Assembly (NCBI GenBank): GCA_028712695.1
Contig: JAQTQZ010000006.1
Location: forward strand, 85,434 to 149,433
DNA from: Methylovulum sp.
GTDB lineage: Bacteria; Pseudomonadota; Gammaproteobacteria; Methylococcales; Methylomonadaceae
Reading direction: 5' to 3'
Length of the DNA: 64,000 nt
Below the pieces are notes generated by a model that was given only the letters and a program-made list of their open reading frames with translations, was not told the origin of the DNA and did not search any database. The number at the start of each line of letters is the position of its first letter. Positions within the stretch are counted from its first letter, which is position 1. This document shows positions 17,054 through 26,384 of this stretch, piece after piece. The position numbers were made by a program, and so were the translations under genes.

Positions 17054-17368
17054 TTACTTAATAAACGAGCAACAGTAATCGGTCGGGGTGTTAATTTTTA
17101 CAGTGAACTGTGCGTTGGCTGGCACGTCGAAAGATTCACCGCCTTTGATGGCTTGCCATTGTTCGGCACCCGGCAACAGCACGTCAAGCTCGCCATCGAT
17201 AATGTCCATAACTTCAGCATCAGCGGTATTGAAGGTATATTCGCCGGGCAACATAAAGCCGAGTGTTTTTAATGAGCCATCGGCAAACCGGACAGTGCGG
17301 CTGCTGACATTACCGCCAAAATAGACATTGGCTTTTTTAACGACAGATACGTTATTGAACTCTGACAT
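17054..17368 (-). CDS. ppnP: Pyrimidine/purine nucleoside phosphorylase (cupin type)
   Basis: A 104-residue single cupin-fold enzyme of the PpnP (YaiE) family, which splits many nucleosides with phosphate. The segment MLPGEYTFNTADAEVMDIIDGELDVLLPG aligns with E. coli PpnP ([25 protein letters not shown]), and PTDYCCSFI matches the C-terminus. AAGGACAAT lies before the ATG. It is the first gene of a short leftward unit with the NYN protein. Confidence 0.92.
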   Translation of the reverse strand: MSEFNNVSVVKKANVYFGGNVSSRTVRFADGSLKTLGFMLPGEYTFNTADAEVMDIIDGELDVLLPGAEQWQAIKGGESFDVPANAQFTVKINTPTDYCCSFIK

Positions 17369-17789
17369 GGATTGTCCTTAACTAGGGATATAAACAAAAT
17401 TGGCAATGATAGCAGATTGCGCTGTCATTTTGAATTTGCACAGCTAATTCAGGACAAACACGCACAAATAATTTTATTTAAAACAGCCGCTTAACATAAG
17501 GCAAACACAATCCATTGAAGTTAAATCAAAAATATCATTAAGGCGTGGTTTGCTGAAAAACCAACCCAACAATTGCAATGGCCAATTGCACTACGACTAT
17601 AAGTTTAATGGCACATACCCCGCGATTGTTAGATAAAAACCCTTGCACACTCAAAAAGTTGCCAGTAAGCTCTGCACTGGGTCACCCTCCAACTAAACCG
17701 CAGCCGATAATGAAAACAGCTTGTCCATGCAAAGACATAACGACAAGTCGGACAAGTTTTTATAAGCCTCCAACGCACAGCGGTAATTA

Positions 17790-17843
17790 TTTTAAAGGTT
17801 ACCTTAAAATAACTGTTGCAGGCTCCGCCATTAGTATTATAAT
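17790..17843 (+). promoter_or_regulatory. Sigma-70 promoter with an adjacent palindrome
   Basis: TTGCAG (17816-17821) and TATAAT (17838-17843) with a 16-bp spacer lie about 30 bp before the gene at 17873. Just upstream is a near-palindrome TTTTAAAGGT-TACCTTAAAA (17790-17809), likely an operator or a site for an activator. The rest of 17369-17789 is AT-rich with no gene that I can support. Confidence 0.6.
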
Positions 17844-17872
17844 TAAGTTACTTTTTAATAAAAGGCTAGGTT

Positions 17873-18133
17873 ATGCCTAAAAAAGAAAAGCGTGGCCGTA
17901 AAAAGTTACCGCCGGATCAGAAAAAACCACCCCAACCGACGATAAAGATTAACGTTGCGCTGTTCCCATTCGTAGAATTGTTGAAACGCGAGTACAAAGC
18001 CAAACGGGTTGATGCACAAAAAATACAGGCATTAACCCAACTGTTACTTGATGGACAATCTAGCCAAGCCATTGAAGAGCAAACCGCAGCCAATTTGGAT
18101 AATCTTAATGGAACACCAGAAGAAGCTGAGTAA
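17873..18133 (+). CDS. Small basic hypothetical protein
   Basis: An 86-residue protein with a strongly basic, Pro-rich N-terminus (MPKKEKRGRKKLPPDQKKPPQP), then a helical middle (FPFVELLKREYKAKRVDAQKIQALTQLLLDG) and an acidic end. It has a clear sigma-70 promoter upstream. A small nucleic-acid-binding or plasmid-type accessory protein is possible, but no family is recognised. Confidence 0.6.
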   Translation: MPKKEKRGRKKLPPDQKKPPQPTIKINVALFPFVELLKREYKAKRVDAQKIQALTQLLLDGQSSQAIEEQTAANLDNLNGTPEEAE

Positions 18134-18205
18134 TTAATTACTCAATCGATTTTTCCGGCTTAATTTGTTGCCTTTAAATAGTCGCTTGAGTTTTGGAGGT
18201 GCATT

Positions 18206-18310
18206 ATGAAACACATTCGACATTATTTTGATGACGTGAAGTTTTTTGGGATATTTGGATTAATTGTGATAGCAGTCGTCTTTTTCACAATTTTTTGGGG
18301 AAACATCTGA
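18206..18310 (+). CDS. 34-residue single-pass membrane microprotein
   Basis: Starting at an ATG with a near-perfect GGAGGTG site 5 bases upstream, it encodes MKHIRHYFDDVKFFGIFGLI, then VIAVVFFTIFWGNI and a stop. Residues about 12-32 are one hydrophobic helix after a His/Asp-rich, charged N-terminus. The size and layout resemble small accessory subunits of membrane complexes (for example CydX-like or AcrZ-like proteins), but no homology is claimed. It lies 72 bp after the basic protein gene and before a long hairpin. Confidence 0.6.
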   Translation: MKHIRHYFDDVKFFGIFGLIVIAVVFFTIFWGNI

Positions 18311-18348
18311 ATCCAGGCTAACCATTAGCGTCATAAAAACTGCATAAA

Positions 18349-18383
18349 CCCGTCGAGCTGCCGTTTATAGGCAATTCGACGGG
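18349..18383 (+). terminator. Hairpin after the microprotein gene
   Basis: CCCGTCGA and TCGACGGG pair perfectly, and inner TGCC/GGCA extends the stem. No T tract follows, so it is either a weak terminator or an RNA-end stabiliser. Confidence 0.45.
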
Positions 18384-18477
18384 ACTAATGGGGAGCCTCT
18401 TCCTGCGGGGCGGATCTATAATCACATGCCCACATTAACCCCTATAGCAATCCATCCACGCAAACCTGCATTACGGA

Positions 18478-19761
18478 TCACTTTTCAAACAGCGGATAAA
18501 ATGCCCTGTCTGTTTTTAGCATATGCTTGGCAATCACCTCATCCGCCAGAAAATCCACCATCTCCCCGACCGAAACGCCCCCGGCAAGCGAGGCGTCGCG
18601 CAATTGCAGAGCACGCTCAACCAGATGCTTGTGGGCACTGCTATGCCGGATCAGATCGGGGTAATGGTGTTCAGCAAGTATCGCCTCTTCATCGGCAAAG
18701 TGCTTTATCACATGCGCTAACAAGTTTTCCAAGGCCTGATGAAATTCCTGCGGTTTTTCACCGCGAGTAAATGCCATATTCATTAAAACATTAGCCAAAT
18801 CGAACAATTTACGGTGTTCCGCATCAATTACCGGCTGCCCGCAATCATAAGAATCATGCCAATTCAGATGCAAGACCATGCTATTTTCCGAGTCATCCAC
18901 CCATAAATCGCTGTTACCTTGCGCATCTACCACGACCCGATTACGGCCACTGTTTTTTGCCGCATACAAGGCGTCATCGGCACGTTTAAACCAACGCGCT
19001 TCACTTTCTTCCGACACATACTCCGCCACACCTAAACTAATAGTGATGCGCCCCGCCCCGTCAATATCGTGCCCGGAAATTCTGCTACGCAAGCCTTCGG
19101 CTAATGACTCCGCCGCGTGATAGCGGGTCGAAGTGGCCAAGATCATAAACTCTTCCCCTCCCCAACGGAACAACATATCCGAAGCGCGAATATTGGCATT
19201 CGTCAATCTCACCAGCTCGCTCAATACGGTATCCCCCACCGCATGGCCAAAGGTATCGTTGATCTGCTTGAAATGGTCAATGTCAAAAAAAATCAAGCTG
19301 AGCGGCTGACGGTAACGTAGGCTACGCGCCAGTTCAATGGGGATAATCCGGTCAAAATAGCCTCTATTCCATGCCCCAGTCAGCTTATCAGTCACACTGA
19401 TTTTTTCAAGCTCCAGCACCCGCCGATGCAATGCAATGAGTTCGCTGTTATGGGTATTTCCTGCTGATTTCTCTAAAATCAGAATGAGGTTGTCGCCTAA
19501 ATTGATGGCCCGCACAAACACTTCGGCCCCGCATTCATCGCATTGGAACGGCACAGGCTCGTAAATGGAATGCTCGACCTCCTGCAAAATTTTCTGCAAA
19601 TTCTTCGAATTCAAGCATTCCCTATCAAACGTTTTATTAAAACAATCATTGAGCTGCTTAATGTTCCCATCATGGCCTAAAATAGCCAGCGGCAACGGAA
19701 ACCGCATAAACAAGGCTTGTGTATGCGGCTCAAAAAGCCAAGAAATATCACTTGTTGTCAT
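18478..19761 (-). CDS. Diguanylate cyclase with C-terminal hemerythrin domain
   Basis: A 427-residue cytosolic protein: PAS-like N-terminus (residues about 10-110), GGDEF domain with catalytic GGEEF at about residue 200 (FRWGGEEFMIL), and a C-terminal hemerythrin domain (about 295-427). The last has its iron ligands in order: H in DAEHRKLF, H-x3-E in HFADEEAI, H in SSAHKH, and H-x4-D in HMLKTD. It should make cyclic di-GMP in response to O2 or redox state. The start is uncertain: MTTSDISW at 19761 has GAGAG close by, while a frame to 19833 adds 24 residues. Confidence 0.9.
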   Translation of the reverse strand: MTTSDISWLFEPHTQALFMRFPLPLAILGHDGNIKQLNDCFNKTFDRECLNSKNLQKILQEVEHSIYEPVPFQCDECGAEVFVRAINLGDNLILILEKSAGNTHNSELIALHRRVLELEKISVTDKLTGAWNRGYFDRIIPIELARSLRYRQPLSLIFFDIDHFKQINDTFGHAVGDTVLSELVRLTNANIRASDMLFRWGGEEFMILATSTRYHAAESLAEGLRSRISGHDIDGAGRITISLGVAEYVSEESEARWFKRADDALYAAKNSGRNRVVVDAQGNSDLWVDDSENSMVLHLNWHDSYDCGQPVIDAEHRKLFDLANVLMNMAFTRGEKPQEFHQALENLLAHVIKHFADEEAILAEHHYPDLIRHSSAHKHLVERALQLRDASLAGGVSVGEMVDFLADEVIAKHMLKTDRAFYPLFEK

Positions 19762-19883
19762 GTCTCTCATCAAGGCGGTTAGTCTAAGAACGTATTTTAA
19801 AATATCACTCACTAAGTTGACTTGGCCGCCCAATATTCAAGCACTCTACATACGGCCGGGATAAGCACCCCCACCCTGCATAA

Positions 19884-21326
19884 TCACTTCTTAAGCTTTT
19901 CAACCAACATTTTGTTAACTTCGGCCGGATTTGCCTTGCCCTGCATGGCCTTCATCACTTGCCCGACAAAAAAGCCAAAAACCTTGTCATTACCGTTTTG
20001 GTACTGCCCAACCTGTTTGCCGTTACCGGCAATAATCTGGTCAATGACGGCTTCAATCGCGCCGGTGTCGGTGATTTGCCTTAAGCCTTTGGCATCGATG
20101 ACCTCATCTGCGGTAACCGCTGGGTTTTGCCAAAGTTCTTCAAAGACTTGCTTGGCAATTTTGCCAGAAATCGTGTTGTCGCTGATCCGCGCCAGCAAAC
20201 CGGCCAACCGTTCGGTACTGATCGGCGATTCGGTGATTTCCAAACCCGCCTTATTCAGCGCCGCCGCCAAGTCACCGTTGACCCAGTTGGCGCACAGCTT
20301 GGCTTCGCAGCCCGATTGCTTGACCACCGCTTCAAAATAATCCGCCAGCACACGGGATGACGTAAGTTGGGCGGCGGCCTCATTATCCAGTTGGTACGTG
20401 GATTTAAACCGTAGCTTTTTGGCCTCTGGCAATTCCGGCAAGGTGGCTTTCACTTCGGCTTTAAACGCTTCGGTGACAACCACCGGCAACAAATCAGGAT
20501 CGGGGAAGTAGCGGTAATCGTTGGCTTCTTCTTTGCTGCGCATCGAGCGGGTTTCGTCTTTTACCGAATCGTACAAGCGGGTTTCCTGCACCAAAGCACC
20601 TCCGTTTTCAATCAGCTCGATTTGCCGTTCAACTTCATGGTTGATGGCTTTTTCGACAAATTTAAACGAGTTGATATTTTTGATTTCCACGCGGGTACCG
20701 AATTCTTTTTGGCCTTTGGGACGCACGGACACGTTGGCATCGCAGCGAAACGAGCCTTCCTGCATATTGCCGTCGCATATCCCCAGATAGCGCACCAGTT
20801 CGTGCAGCTTACGCATGTAGGCGACGGCTTCACTAGCGGAGCGCATGTCCGGTTCGGAGACAATTTCCAGCAACGGTGTGCCAGCACGGTTTAAGTCAAT
20901 GCCGGTCAATCCGTGAAAACTTTCGTGCAGCGACTTGCCGGCATCTTCTTCCAAGTGGGCGCGGGTGACACCAATACGTTTGGTCTCACCATCCACGTCA
21001 ATATCCAAATGGCCGTTACCAACAATAGGGAAATCCATTTGGCTAATTTGATAACCTTTGGGCAAGTCAGGGTAAAAGTAGTTTTTGCGGGCGAACACCG
21101 AGCATGGCGCAATTTCGGCGTCAATAGCCAAGCCAAACATGACCGCCTTGCGCACTACCCTTTCATTTAACACCGGCAATACGCCAGGCAAGCCTAAGTC
21201 AACGGCGCAGGCTTGGGTGTTGGGCTCGGCGCCGTAAGCGGTGGATGCGCCGGAAAAAATTTTTGATTGGGTGGCAAGTTGGGCATGGATTTCCAAGCCG
21301 ATAACGGTTTCCCAAGAGGTTGTCAT
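19884..21326 (-). CDS. gatB: Aspartyl/glutamyl-tRNA amidotransferase subunit B
   Basis: A 480-residue GatB, the kinase/amidation subunit of GatCAB, which converts mischarged Glu-tRNA(Gln) and Asp-tRNA(Asn). Signatures are clear: [46 protein letters not shown] and [11 protein letters not shown], plus a C-terminal YqeY-like domain. AAGGA precedes the ATG. gatA and gatC normally lie upstream in a gatCAB operon, but here a Uma2-family gene lies directly upstream. So gatC/gatA are not in their usual place in this window. Confidence 0.95.
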   Translation of the reverse strand: MTTSWETVIGLEIHAQLATQSKIFSGASTAYGAEPNTQACAVDLGLPGVLPVLNERVVRKAVMFGLAIDAEIAPCSVFARKNYFYPDLPKGYQISQMDFPIVGNGHLDIDVDGETKRIGVTRAHLEEDAGKSLHESFHGLTGIDLNRAGTPLLEIVSEPDMRSASEAVAYMRKLHELVRYLGICDGNMQEGSFRCDANVSVRPKGQKEFGTRVEIKNINSFKFVEKAINHEVERQIELIENGGALVQETRLYDSVKDETRSMRSKEEANDYRYFPDPDLLPVVVTEAFKAEVKATLPELPEAKKLRFKSTYQLDNEAAAQLTSSRVLADYFEAVVKQSGCEAKLCANWVNGDLAAALNKAGLEITESPISTERLAGLLARISDNTISGKIAKQVFEELWQNPAVTADEVIDAKGLRQITDTGAIEAVIDQIIAGNGKQVGQYQNGNDKVFGFFVGQVMKAMQGKANPAEVNKMLVEKLKK

Positions 21327-21350
21327 AATTAAAGTCCTTAGATTTTTTAG

Positions 21351-21956
21351 TTACTCGGCAAAAACATCGGCCAAATCGATGTTTAAGTCAGGAAAGAGAT
21401 AAGGCGTAGCAATGTCGTCGCCTGCGTGCATGGCAAATAATTGGTAACAGTTGGTTTCGGCATTGAGCACGAATTGGTAAACCGATTGCTCGTAGGGATA
21501 AGCCAACCAATACTCTTTAACACCGTTTTCTTGGTACAAATCGTATTTCAAGCGCATTTCCTTCTTGGTGTTGCCCGGCGACAGCACCTCAACAATCCAG
21601 TCCGGAGCGCCGTTACAGCCATGTTCAGTCAGTTTTTCAGGATCACAAATCACACATAAGTCAGGTTGTACTACGCTAAAAACTTCGCTGTCGGCCAATT
21701 TGGATTTACGGCTGCCACAAAGGCTGACATCAAACGGTGCATAAAATAATTGGCAGGGCTTTTTATGAAAATAGTTAAATAACGCCCCACCCAGATTAGT
21801 GATGACGCGCTGGTGCTTCACATTCGGCGCAGGCGCCATCAACATAATCTTGCCACGGATCAACTCGACAGTTTCTTCAAGCTGCCACGTCAGATAGTCG
21901 GCATAACTGTAAGTGGCATCCATGTCCAATTGCGATAACTGCGTGATGGTCGGCAT
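21351..21956 (-). CDS. Uma2-family (DUF820) putative endonuclease
   Basis: A 201-residue PD-(D/E)XK-fold protein of the Uma2 family. The core is visible: E in ELIRGKIMLMAPAP, VVQPDLCVICD, APDWIVEVLSPGNT and MRLKYDLYQENGVKEYWL. The family is abundant in cyanobacteria and methanotrophs and may cut DNA; its real substrates are unknown. It lies 24 bp upstream of gatB in the same direction and may share its promoter. Confidence 0.88.
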   Translation of the reverse strand: MPTITQLSQLDMDATYSYADYLTWQLEETVELIRGKIMLMAPAPNVKHQRVITNLGGALFNYFHKKPCQLFYAPFDVSLCGSRKSKLADSEVFSVVQPDLCVICDPEKLTEHGCNGAPDWIVEVLSPGNTKKEMRLKYDLYQENGVKEYWLAYPYEQSVYQFVLNAETNCYQLFAMHAGDDIATPYLFPDLNIDLADVFAE

Positions 21957-22121
21957 AAAGAGTTCCTGCGTAGTTTGGGGTATCCGGCAAAGCTTTAGCC
22001 AAAACTGTCTCTGGCAGTACAGGAGACCAATGGGGCATCACCCCAACAATCCCTGCCTACAAGACAGGCAATATACAATACTGGCGGCTTAAGGAAAAGC
22101 AACACTGTCATTTCAAAAATT

Positions 22122-22145
22122 GGTAATGGTCTAATCTGTAATTTG
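22122..22145 (+). repeat. Solo end of an IS1-like element
   Basis: GGTAATGGTCTAATCTGTAA and the bases that follow match the left end of the IS1-like element at 3743 (GGTAGTGGGTCTAATCTGTA) except for one substitution and one deleted base. The likeness fades by about 22160. No transposase is present. The gap 21957-22429 otherwise holds small hairpins and an 8-bp direct repeat ATCGAGTG at 22383 and 22404. Confidence 0.55.
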
Positions 22146-22429
22146 TTTTAAAATCTGATGCTATGCAGCCCGCAGTTTCTATAGCCCTTCATAAGCCACC
22201 TGGCCCGCATAGCGAAAGTGCTGCAACCCATTGGGCAAAGCGCCCCAAACACCCCAATTTAAATCTGGCGAAGGGGACGTGATCGAATCGCGTAGCTGTT
22301 TTTACAACAAGTTCCAATGAACCAAGAAAGACTTGACAGCTCTATTCAGTTAAAATATCCGGTATCGTAAATTACCAGCTTTATCGAGTGGTAATTATGT
22401 TCAATCGAGTGTTTTACTGAGGATTTCGT

Positions 22430-24166
22430 ATGCGTAAAAATTTGCTTACCTTTACTGGGGGCGTTGTGCTGCTCCTTAACCAGTCATGGAGCGTGGCAAC
22501 GACTGACTTACCGCCTAATAAAAAAGTAGAGTTGGGGCCGGTTGAAGAGGTCTGCTCTGATTTCACGCCTCAGGAATGGCGCGAAGCCCAAGTTATCGAC
22601 GGCGTGGACATACAAGAATCAAGACTGTGTGAACCAGACAATCCAGCCGATATTGCCGCTTTTGTTAAGGGCACTAACGGTATTTCCATGGACACCCTAA
22701 TGAGGACCCAGCTAGCGGCTGACGCAATCACCATGTCCGATGATATGGATGGCGACGGCGATCCTGATAAAATTATTATTAAATTGGAAGTCGTTGAGTT
22801 AAATGGCCGCTCGCCTGATGTTAAAGAACCTATAACAACCTTTGACATTGCTCCAGGTATCCAACCGACGTTTTGGGTTTATGCACCCAAAACCCGTGAC
22901 ATGTCCACCCGCAGCCTTTATGAGCCTATCGCCAACCCGTTGTTACGCGTGCCCTCGCCCGTGATCCGCGTTGAACAGGATGATGTGGTTTGGTTGGTGC
23001 TGGAAAACACCCATTATCTGCCACATTCCATCCATTTACATGGCATCGACCACCCGTTTATGGATATGGGAGGAACCGGGAATGATGGCGTGGCGCAAAC
23101 CAGCAACATGGACACCATGCCTGGCGAGAGCAAAACCTATGTCATCAAGCCCCGCCAGCCGGGCACCATGTACTATCATTGCCATGTGCAACCGCACACC
23201 CATATCCCTATGGGCTTACAAGGCATTTTTGTCGTCGAAGAAAACCGGCCTAATAACTGGCCGCAAACCTTAAACGTAGGTGCGGGACAAGTCCGCCATC
23301 CCTCGGTCGCTGTGCTGGAAAAATACGCCAGGGAATATGATTTGCATTATGAGTCGGCGGACAAACAACTCCATGAAGTCGCCGCAAGAGCCGCAAATGA
23401 CCCGCGCCTGACCGCCAAATACATGAACATGGAGTATGACATCACCGATGCTGATGACGACTACTTTATGCTCAATGGCCGTTCTTTCCCTTATACCCTA
23501 AGGGAGTCGTTGATTCACATGGAAGAGAATCAAAAAGTGAAGCTCCGGATTTTAAATGGCCATACCGATGCGTTTGCAATGCACATTCATGGCCATAAGC
23601 CTGTCATCACCCATTACGATGGCGTTGATAACGGCCCGGGTTCCTATATCCAACGCGATGTGCACGGTATGGTGCCGGCTCAGCGCATTGACCTCGAATT
23701 GAACGGCGCCGATGATGGCTTAAACAGTTTTGGCCAAGGTATCTGGATGATGCACGACCATGTGGAAAAGTCGTTTACTACGGATGGACATGGTGAAGGC
23801 GGAGATATTAGCCTAGTTGTCTATAAAGGCTTTGTTGATGAAAAAGGGATTCCTTCCGCACATGGCATGAGCCTGGCCCCTTATTTCAGCAAGTCCGTAT
23901 GGAAAGGCCAGTATCCTATTTGGCAGGATTATGATAAGTGGCACAGCTTAGGCCTACCAGATCTGCAAGCCGACTATAAGCCCGCCAAAGTCGCCGTGCA
24001 AACGGTTGCGCCACAGAGGGGGGCGGCAACTGCACCAACAAACGGGCAAGGGTCTTCATTCATCGGCAAGCTGTTTTATGGCTTAATACTGGGGTTATTA
24101 AGTTATGTGGTGGTGGTTAACCGACGTCCTATTTATGATTTTGCGCTTAAGCTGATAAAAAAATAA
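22430..24166 (+). CDS. Membrane-anchored multicopper oxidase
   Basis: A 578-residue exported protein: signal peptide (MRKNLLTFTGGVVLLLNQSWSVA), cupredoxin domains, then a Gly/Ala-rich linker and one C-terminal membrane segment (FYGLILGLLSYVVVV) with a basic tail. Copper ligands are present: HLHGIDH at about residue 200, HCHVQPHTH at about 250, HIHGH at about 385 and HDHVEKSF at about 442. A Ca-binding-like loop DMDGDGDPDK is at about residue 105. It probably oxidises Cu(I) or an organic substrate in the periplasm. It stands alone, without an accessory copper gene beside it. Confidence 0.88.
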   Translation: MRKNLLTFTGGVVLLLNQSWSVATTDLPPNKKVELGPVEEVCSDFTPQEWREAQVIDGVDIQESRLCEPDNPADIAAFVKGTNGISMDTLMRTQLAADAITMSDDMDGDGDPDKIIIKLEVVELNGRSPDVKEPITTFDIAPGIQPTFWVYAPKTRDMSTRSLYEPIANPLLRVPSPVIRVEQDDVVWLVLENTHYLPHSIHLHGIDHPFMDMGGTGNDGVAQTSNMDTMPGESKTYVIKPRQPGTMYYHCHVQPHTHIPMGLQGIFVVEENRPNNWPQTLNVGAGQVRHPSVAVLEKYAREYDLHYESADKQLHEVAARAANDPRLTAKYMNMEYDITDADDDYFMLNGRSFPYTLRESLIHMEENQKVKLRILNGHTDAFAMHIHGHKPVITHYDGVDNGPGSYIQRDVHGMVPAQRIDLELNGADDGLNSFGQGIWMMHDHVEKSFTTDGHGEGGDISLVVYKGFVDEKGIPSAHGMSLAPYFSKSVWKGQYPIWQDYDKWHSLGLPDLQADYKPAKVAVQTVAPQRGAATAPTNGQGSSFIGKLFYGLILGLLSYVVVVNRRPIYDFALKLIKK

Positions 24167-24311
24167 GATGATTGCCACACCATCATGCCGGTTAGGCGTG
24201 ATGGTGTCCATACTCAAACAACCGCATATACATTAACGGCCTTCCCTGACCGCATTACAAACCAGCTTGTCCAATCCCTATCCCCGCGCTTCCTTTATGT
24301 TAAGGCCGGTA

Positions 24312-24827
24312 TCAGCATGACACCGCATTTAAATGTTCATTGTCATATAAACGGGTTTTTTTCCATCCGTCAAATTTGTCATCATGAAATTCAATATCGT
24401 TATCGATGGCAAATTCATAGCAACTCCGAAACAACTTAGCAGTGCGGAACGCATGTAATTCATCATCAGCGGTAATTTTATTGATATTGCCAACTTGAAA
24501 GGTTTTGTTGCGCGCCTTGCCATCATGTACCCAAAAAACGGTATAGCAGAGATAGCTTTTATCTTTACGGTGATCGTATTTAATCGTTCTGGATACACCT
24601 GTCACACCAGTCGTGGTTTTATTTTTAGGGGGCTTAAGGAACCGGCTTTTACTACCTTTGAGGACGACAAGCATTTGATCCCGCCAAGTAATGGCTGCTT
24701 GCAAAGATTTGCCCTTATTTCCCCATAACTTATGGGAAAAATAACGGCTACTTTCTTTTCCGCGTCGCACGATACGGACTTGAAAACCAAAAACGTCGGG
24801 TTCGGTAATATGTTTGTTTTTTACCAT
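24312..24827 (-). CDS. AP2-like DNA-binding domain protein
   Basis: A 171-residue basic protein. The central part (TTGVTGVSRTIKYDHRKDKSY, then LCYTVFWVHDGKARNKTFQVG) has the three-strand pattern and GVxGVSR start typical of AP2/ERF-like domains found in bacterial mobile genes and HNH endonucleases. The N-terminal half (FGFQVRIVRRGKESSRYFSHKLWG) looks like a second, diverged copy of the same fold. It probably binds DNA. No nuclease domain is present. Confidence 0.7.
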   Translation of the reverse strand: MVKNKHITEPDVFGFQVRIVRRGKESSRYFSHKLWGNKGKSLQAAITWRDQMLVVLKGSKSRFLKPPKNKTTTGVTGVSRTIKYDHRKDKSYLCYTVFWVHDGKARNKTFQVGNINKITADDELHAFRTAKLFRSCYEFAIDNDIEFHDDKFDGWKKTRLYDNEHLNAVSC

Positions 24828-24933
24828 AAACTGATTTCTCTATAACGGAATATATACAGATGGCTTTAACAACAAAGCTATGCCGCCACCGACTGTGCCG
24901 ACATCAATAGCCATGGATTAAAGTGCACTCAAT

Positions 24934-24970
24934 GCCTCGCGGGGCATAGAGCTTTAAAGTAGCGCGAGGC
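24934..24970. repeat. 8-bp inverted repeat in the AP2-peroxiredoxin gap
   Basis: GCCTCGCG and CGCGAGGC are separated by 21 bp. They lie about 200 bp before the peroxiredoxin gene, and the remainder of 24828-25160 shows no gene. Could be a regulator site or a small hairpin RNA. Confidence 0.3.
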
Positions 24971-25174
24971 GAGCCTATTACAAAAATCAAAATAACCATC
25001 GTTTTTTGTAATATAACCGTAACAAATTATCGCTAAAGACAGCCTAAATGCAAGTAAAAATTAACCTAGCTAGACAAATCCCGACCAATCTAGTGTAGAA
25101 TAGCCCAATTCAACTGCCATAATGGTAAGTTCAAGCGTGTAATCCTTTGTTTTTTAATTCTTTTGGAGGTACCA

Positions 25175-25777
25175 ATGAGCGTATTAGTCGGTAAACAAGC
25201 ACCTGATTTTACAGTCCCAGCCGTTTTAGGTGATGGTCAAATAGTTGATTCTTTCAGCTTTTCTGAAGCCACTAACGGTAAATATGCAGTCGTATTTTTC
25301 TACCCATTAGACTTTACTTTTGTCTGCCCAAGTGAGCTGATCGCTTTGGATCACCGTATAGATGAATTCAAAAGTCGCGGTGTTGAAGTGATTGCCGTCT
25401 CTATAGATTCACATTTCACCCACAATGCTTGGCGCAACACACCTATCAATAAAGGTGGTATTGGCCCAGTCCGCTACACCATGGCGGCGGATTTGTCACA
25501 TACCATCTGTAAAGATTATGATGTTGAAGCCGGTGCAGGCGTTGCTTTTCGTGGTACTTTCCTGATAGACACTGCGGGTGTGGTACGTCATCAAGTGGTT
25601 AACGACCTGCCATTAGGCCGTAACATGGACGAGTTGCTGCGGATGATTGATGCCCTGCAATTCCATGAAGAACATGGTGAAGTTTGCCCTGCCGGTTGGA
25701 ATAAAGGTGATGCCGGTATGAATGCAAACCCAGCAGGTGTTGCAGAATATCTGGACAAAAATGCAGACAAACTGTAA
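25175..25777 (+). CDS. 2-Cys peroxiredoxin (AhpC/Prx1 type)
   Basis: A 200-residue typical 2-Cys peroxiredoxin reducing H2O2 and organic peroxides. The peroxidatic Cys is C51 (DFTFVCPSE), the resolving Cys is in GEVCPAGW at about residue 171, and the Arg of the active site is in GPVRYTMAAD. The ATG at 25175 follows GGAGGT at the right distance. It is monocistronic: a strong terminator begins 27 bp after the stop. No dedicated reductase gene (ahpF) is next to it. Confidence 0.95.
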   Translation: MSVLVGKQAPDFTVPAVLGDGQIVDSFSFSEATNGKYAVVFFYPLDFTFVCPSELIALDHRIDEFKSRGVEVIAVSIDSHFTHNAWRNTPINKGGIGPVRYTMAADLSHTICKDYDVEAGAGVAFRGTFLIDTAGVVRHQVVNDLPLGRNMDELLRMIDALQFHEEHGEVCPAGWNKGDAGMNANPAGVAEYLDKNADKL

Positions 25778-25803
25778 TTGACTGCATTTCACTAATAATC
25801 TAA

Positions 25804-25834
25804 GGCGCGTCGTGTCACACGACGCGCCTTTTTT
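25804..25834 (+). terminator. Rho-independent terminator of the peroxiredoxin gene
   Basis: GGCGCGTCGTG-TCA-CACGACGCGCC is a perfect 11-bp stem with a 3-nt loop followed by six T. Confidence 0.95.
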
Positions 25835-25850
25835 ATTTTAGGGTTAGCGA

Positions 25851-26129
25851 CTATTTTGCCGCATCTGCCAAGAGCTTTTTCCTAATTAAAAACGCTGCAC
25901 AAACACCTATGACAGCGGGTAGCTGGATGAGCAAAAACGTTCCGGTCGCGCTTTTAGCAACCAGTCCTGACAATATTGAAACAATCGACAACTTAACCGC
26001 CCACCAAGCAATCCAATAACCCATAACCCCGATAACCGCCCATTTTATCGGTGGCTCGCCCTGATTTTTTGCGGTCAAATAAAACCACACTAAAATGGCA
26101 ATACCTGCGGCTTTAGCTAAAAGTAACAT
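25851..26129 (-). CDS. Small membrane protein, unknown
   Basis: A 92-residue protein with three hydrophobic segments (about residues 2-18, 30-52 and 62-80) and a short basic end (RKKLLADAAK). AGGTGGAG lies just before the ATG at 26129; three codons upstream a GTG is also possible. It converges with the peroxiredoxin gene. No family recognised. Confidence 0.65.
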   Translation of the reverse strand: MLLLAKAAGIAILVWFYLTAKNQGEPPIKWAVIGVMGYWIAWWAVKLSIVSILSGLVAKSATGTFLLIQLPAVIGVCAAFLIRKKLLADAAK

Positions 26130-26384
26130 ATTCTCCACCTTTTGATTATTATAATAAATACACGTCTCGTTAGAAAGTAATCTGGATCGTTTTACTGCAA
26201 AATGCCCAGTCCAGAATTTAACCTGTAACGGATGGATGATATTCCATAATGTGGAATTTTTGCATTATTTTTAACGGCCTCGCATGCCACGTAATAAAAA
26301 CCCTCAGGGCGTGACAGATCTTCCAACAAATTCATGACCCGTAAAAAACCAGCGCCTGCTTTAATCTACCGACAAGGAGAAATG

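Noticed and set aside
22333..22356. Sigma-70 promoter (TTGACA ... TAAAAT) for the multicopper oxidase
   Set aside because: The spacer between these boxes is only 12 bp and no better -10 lies at 16-18 bp.
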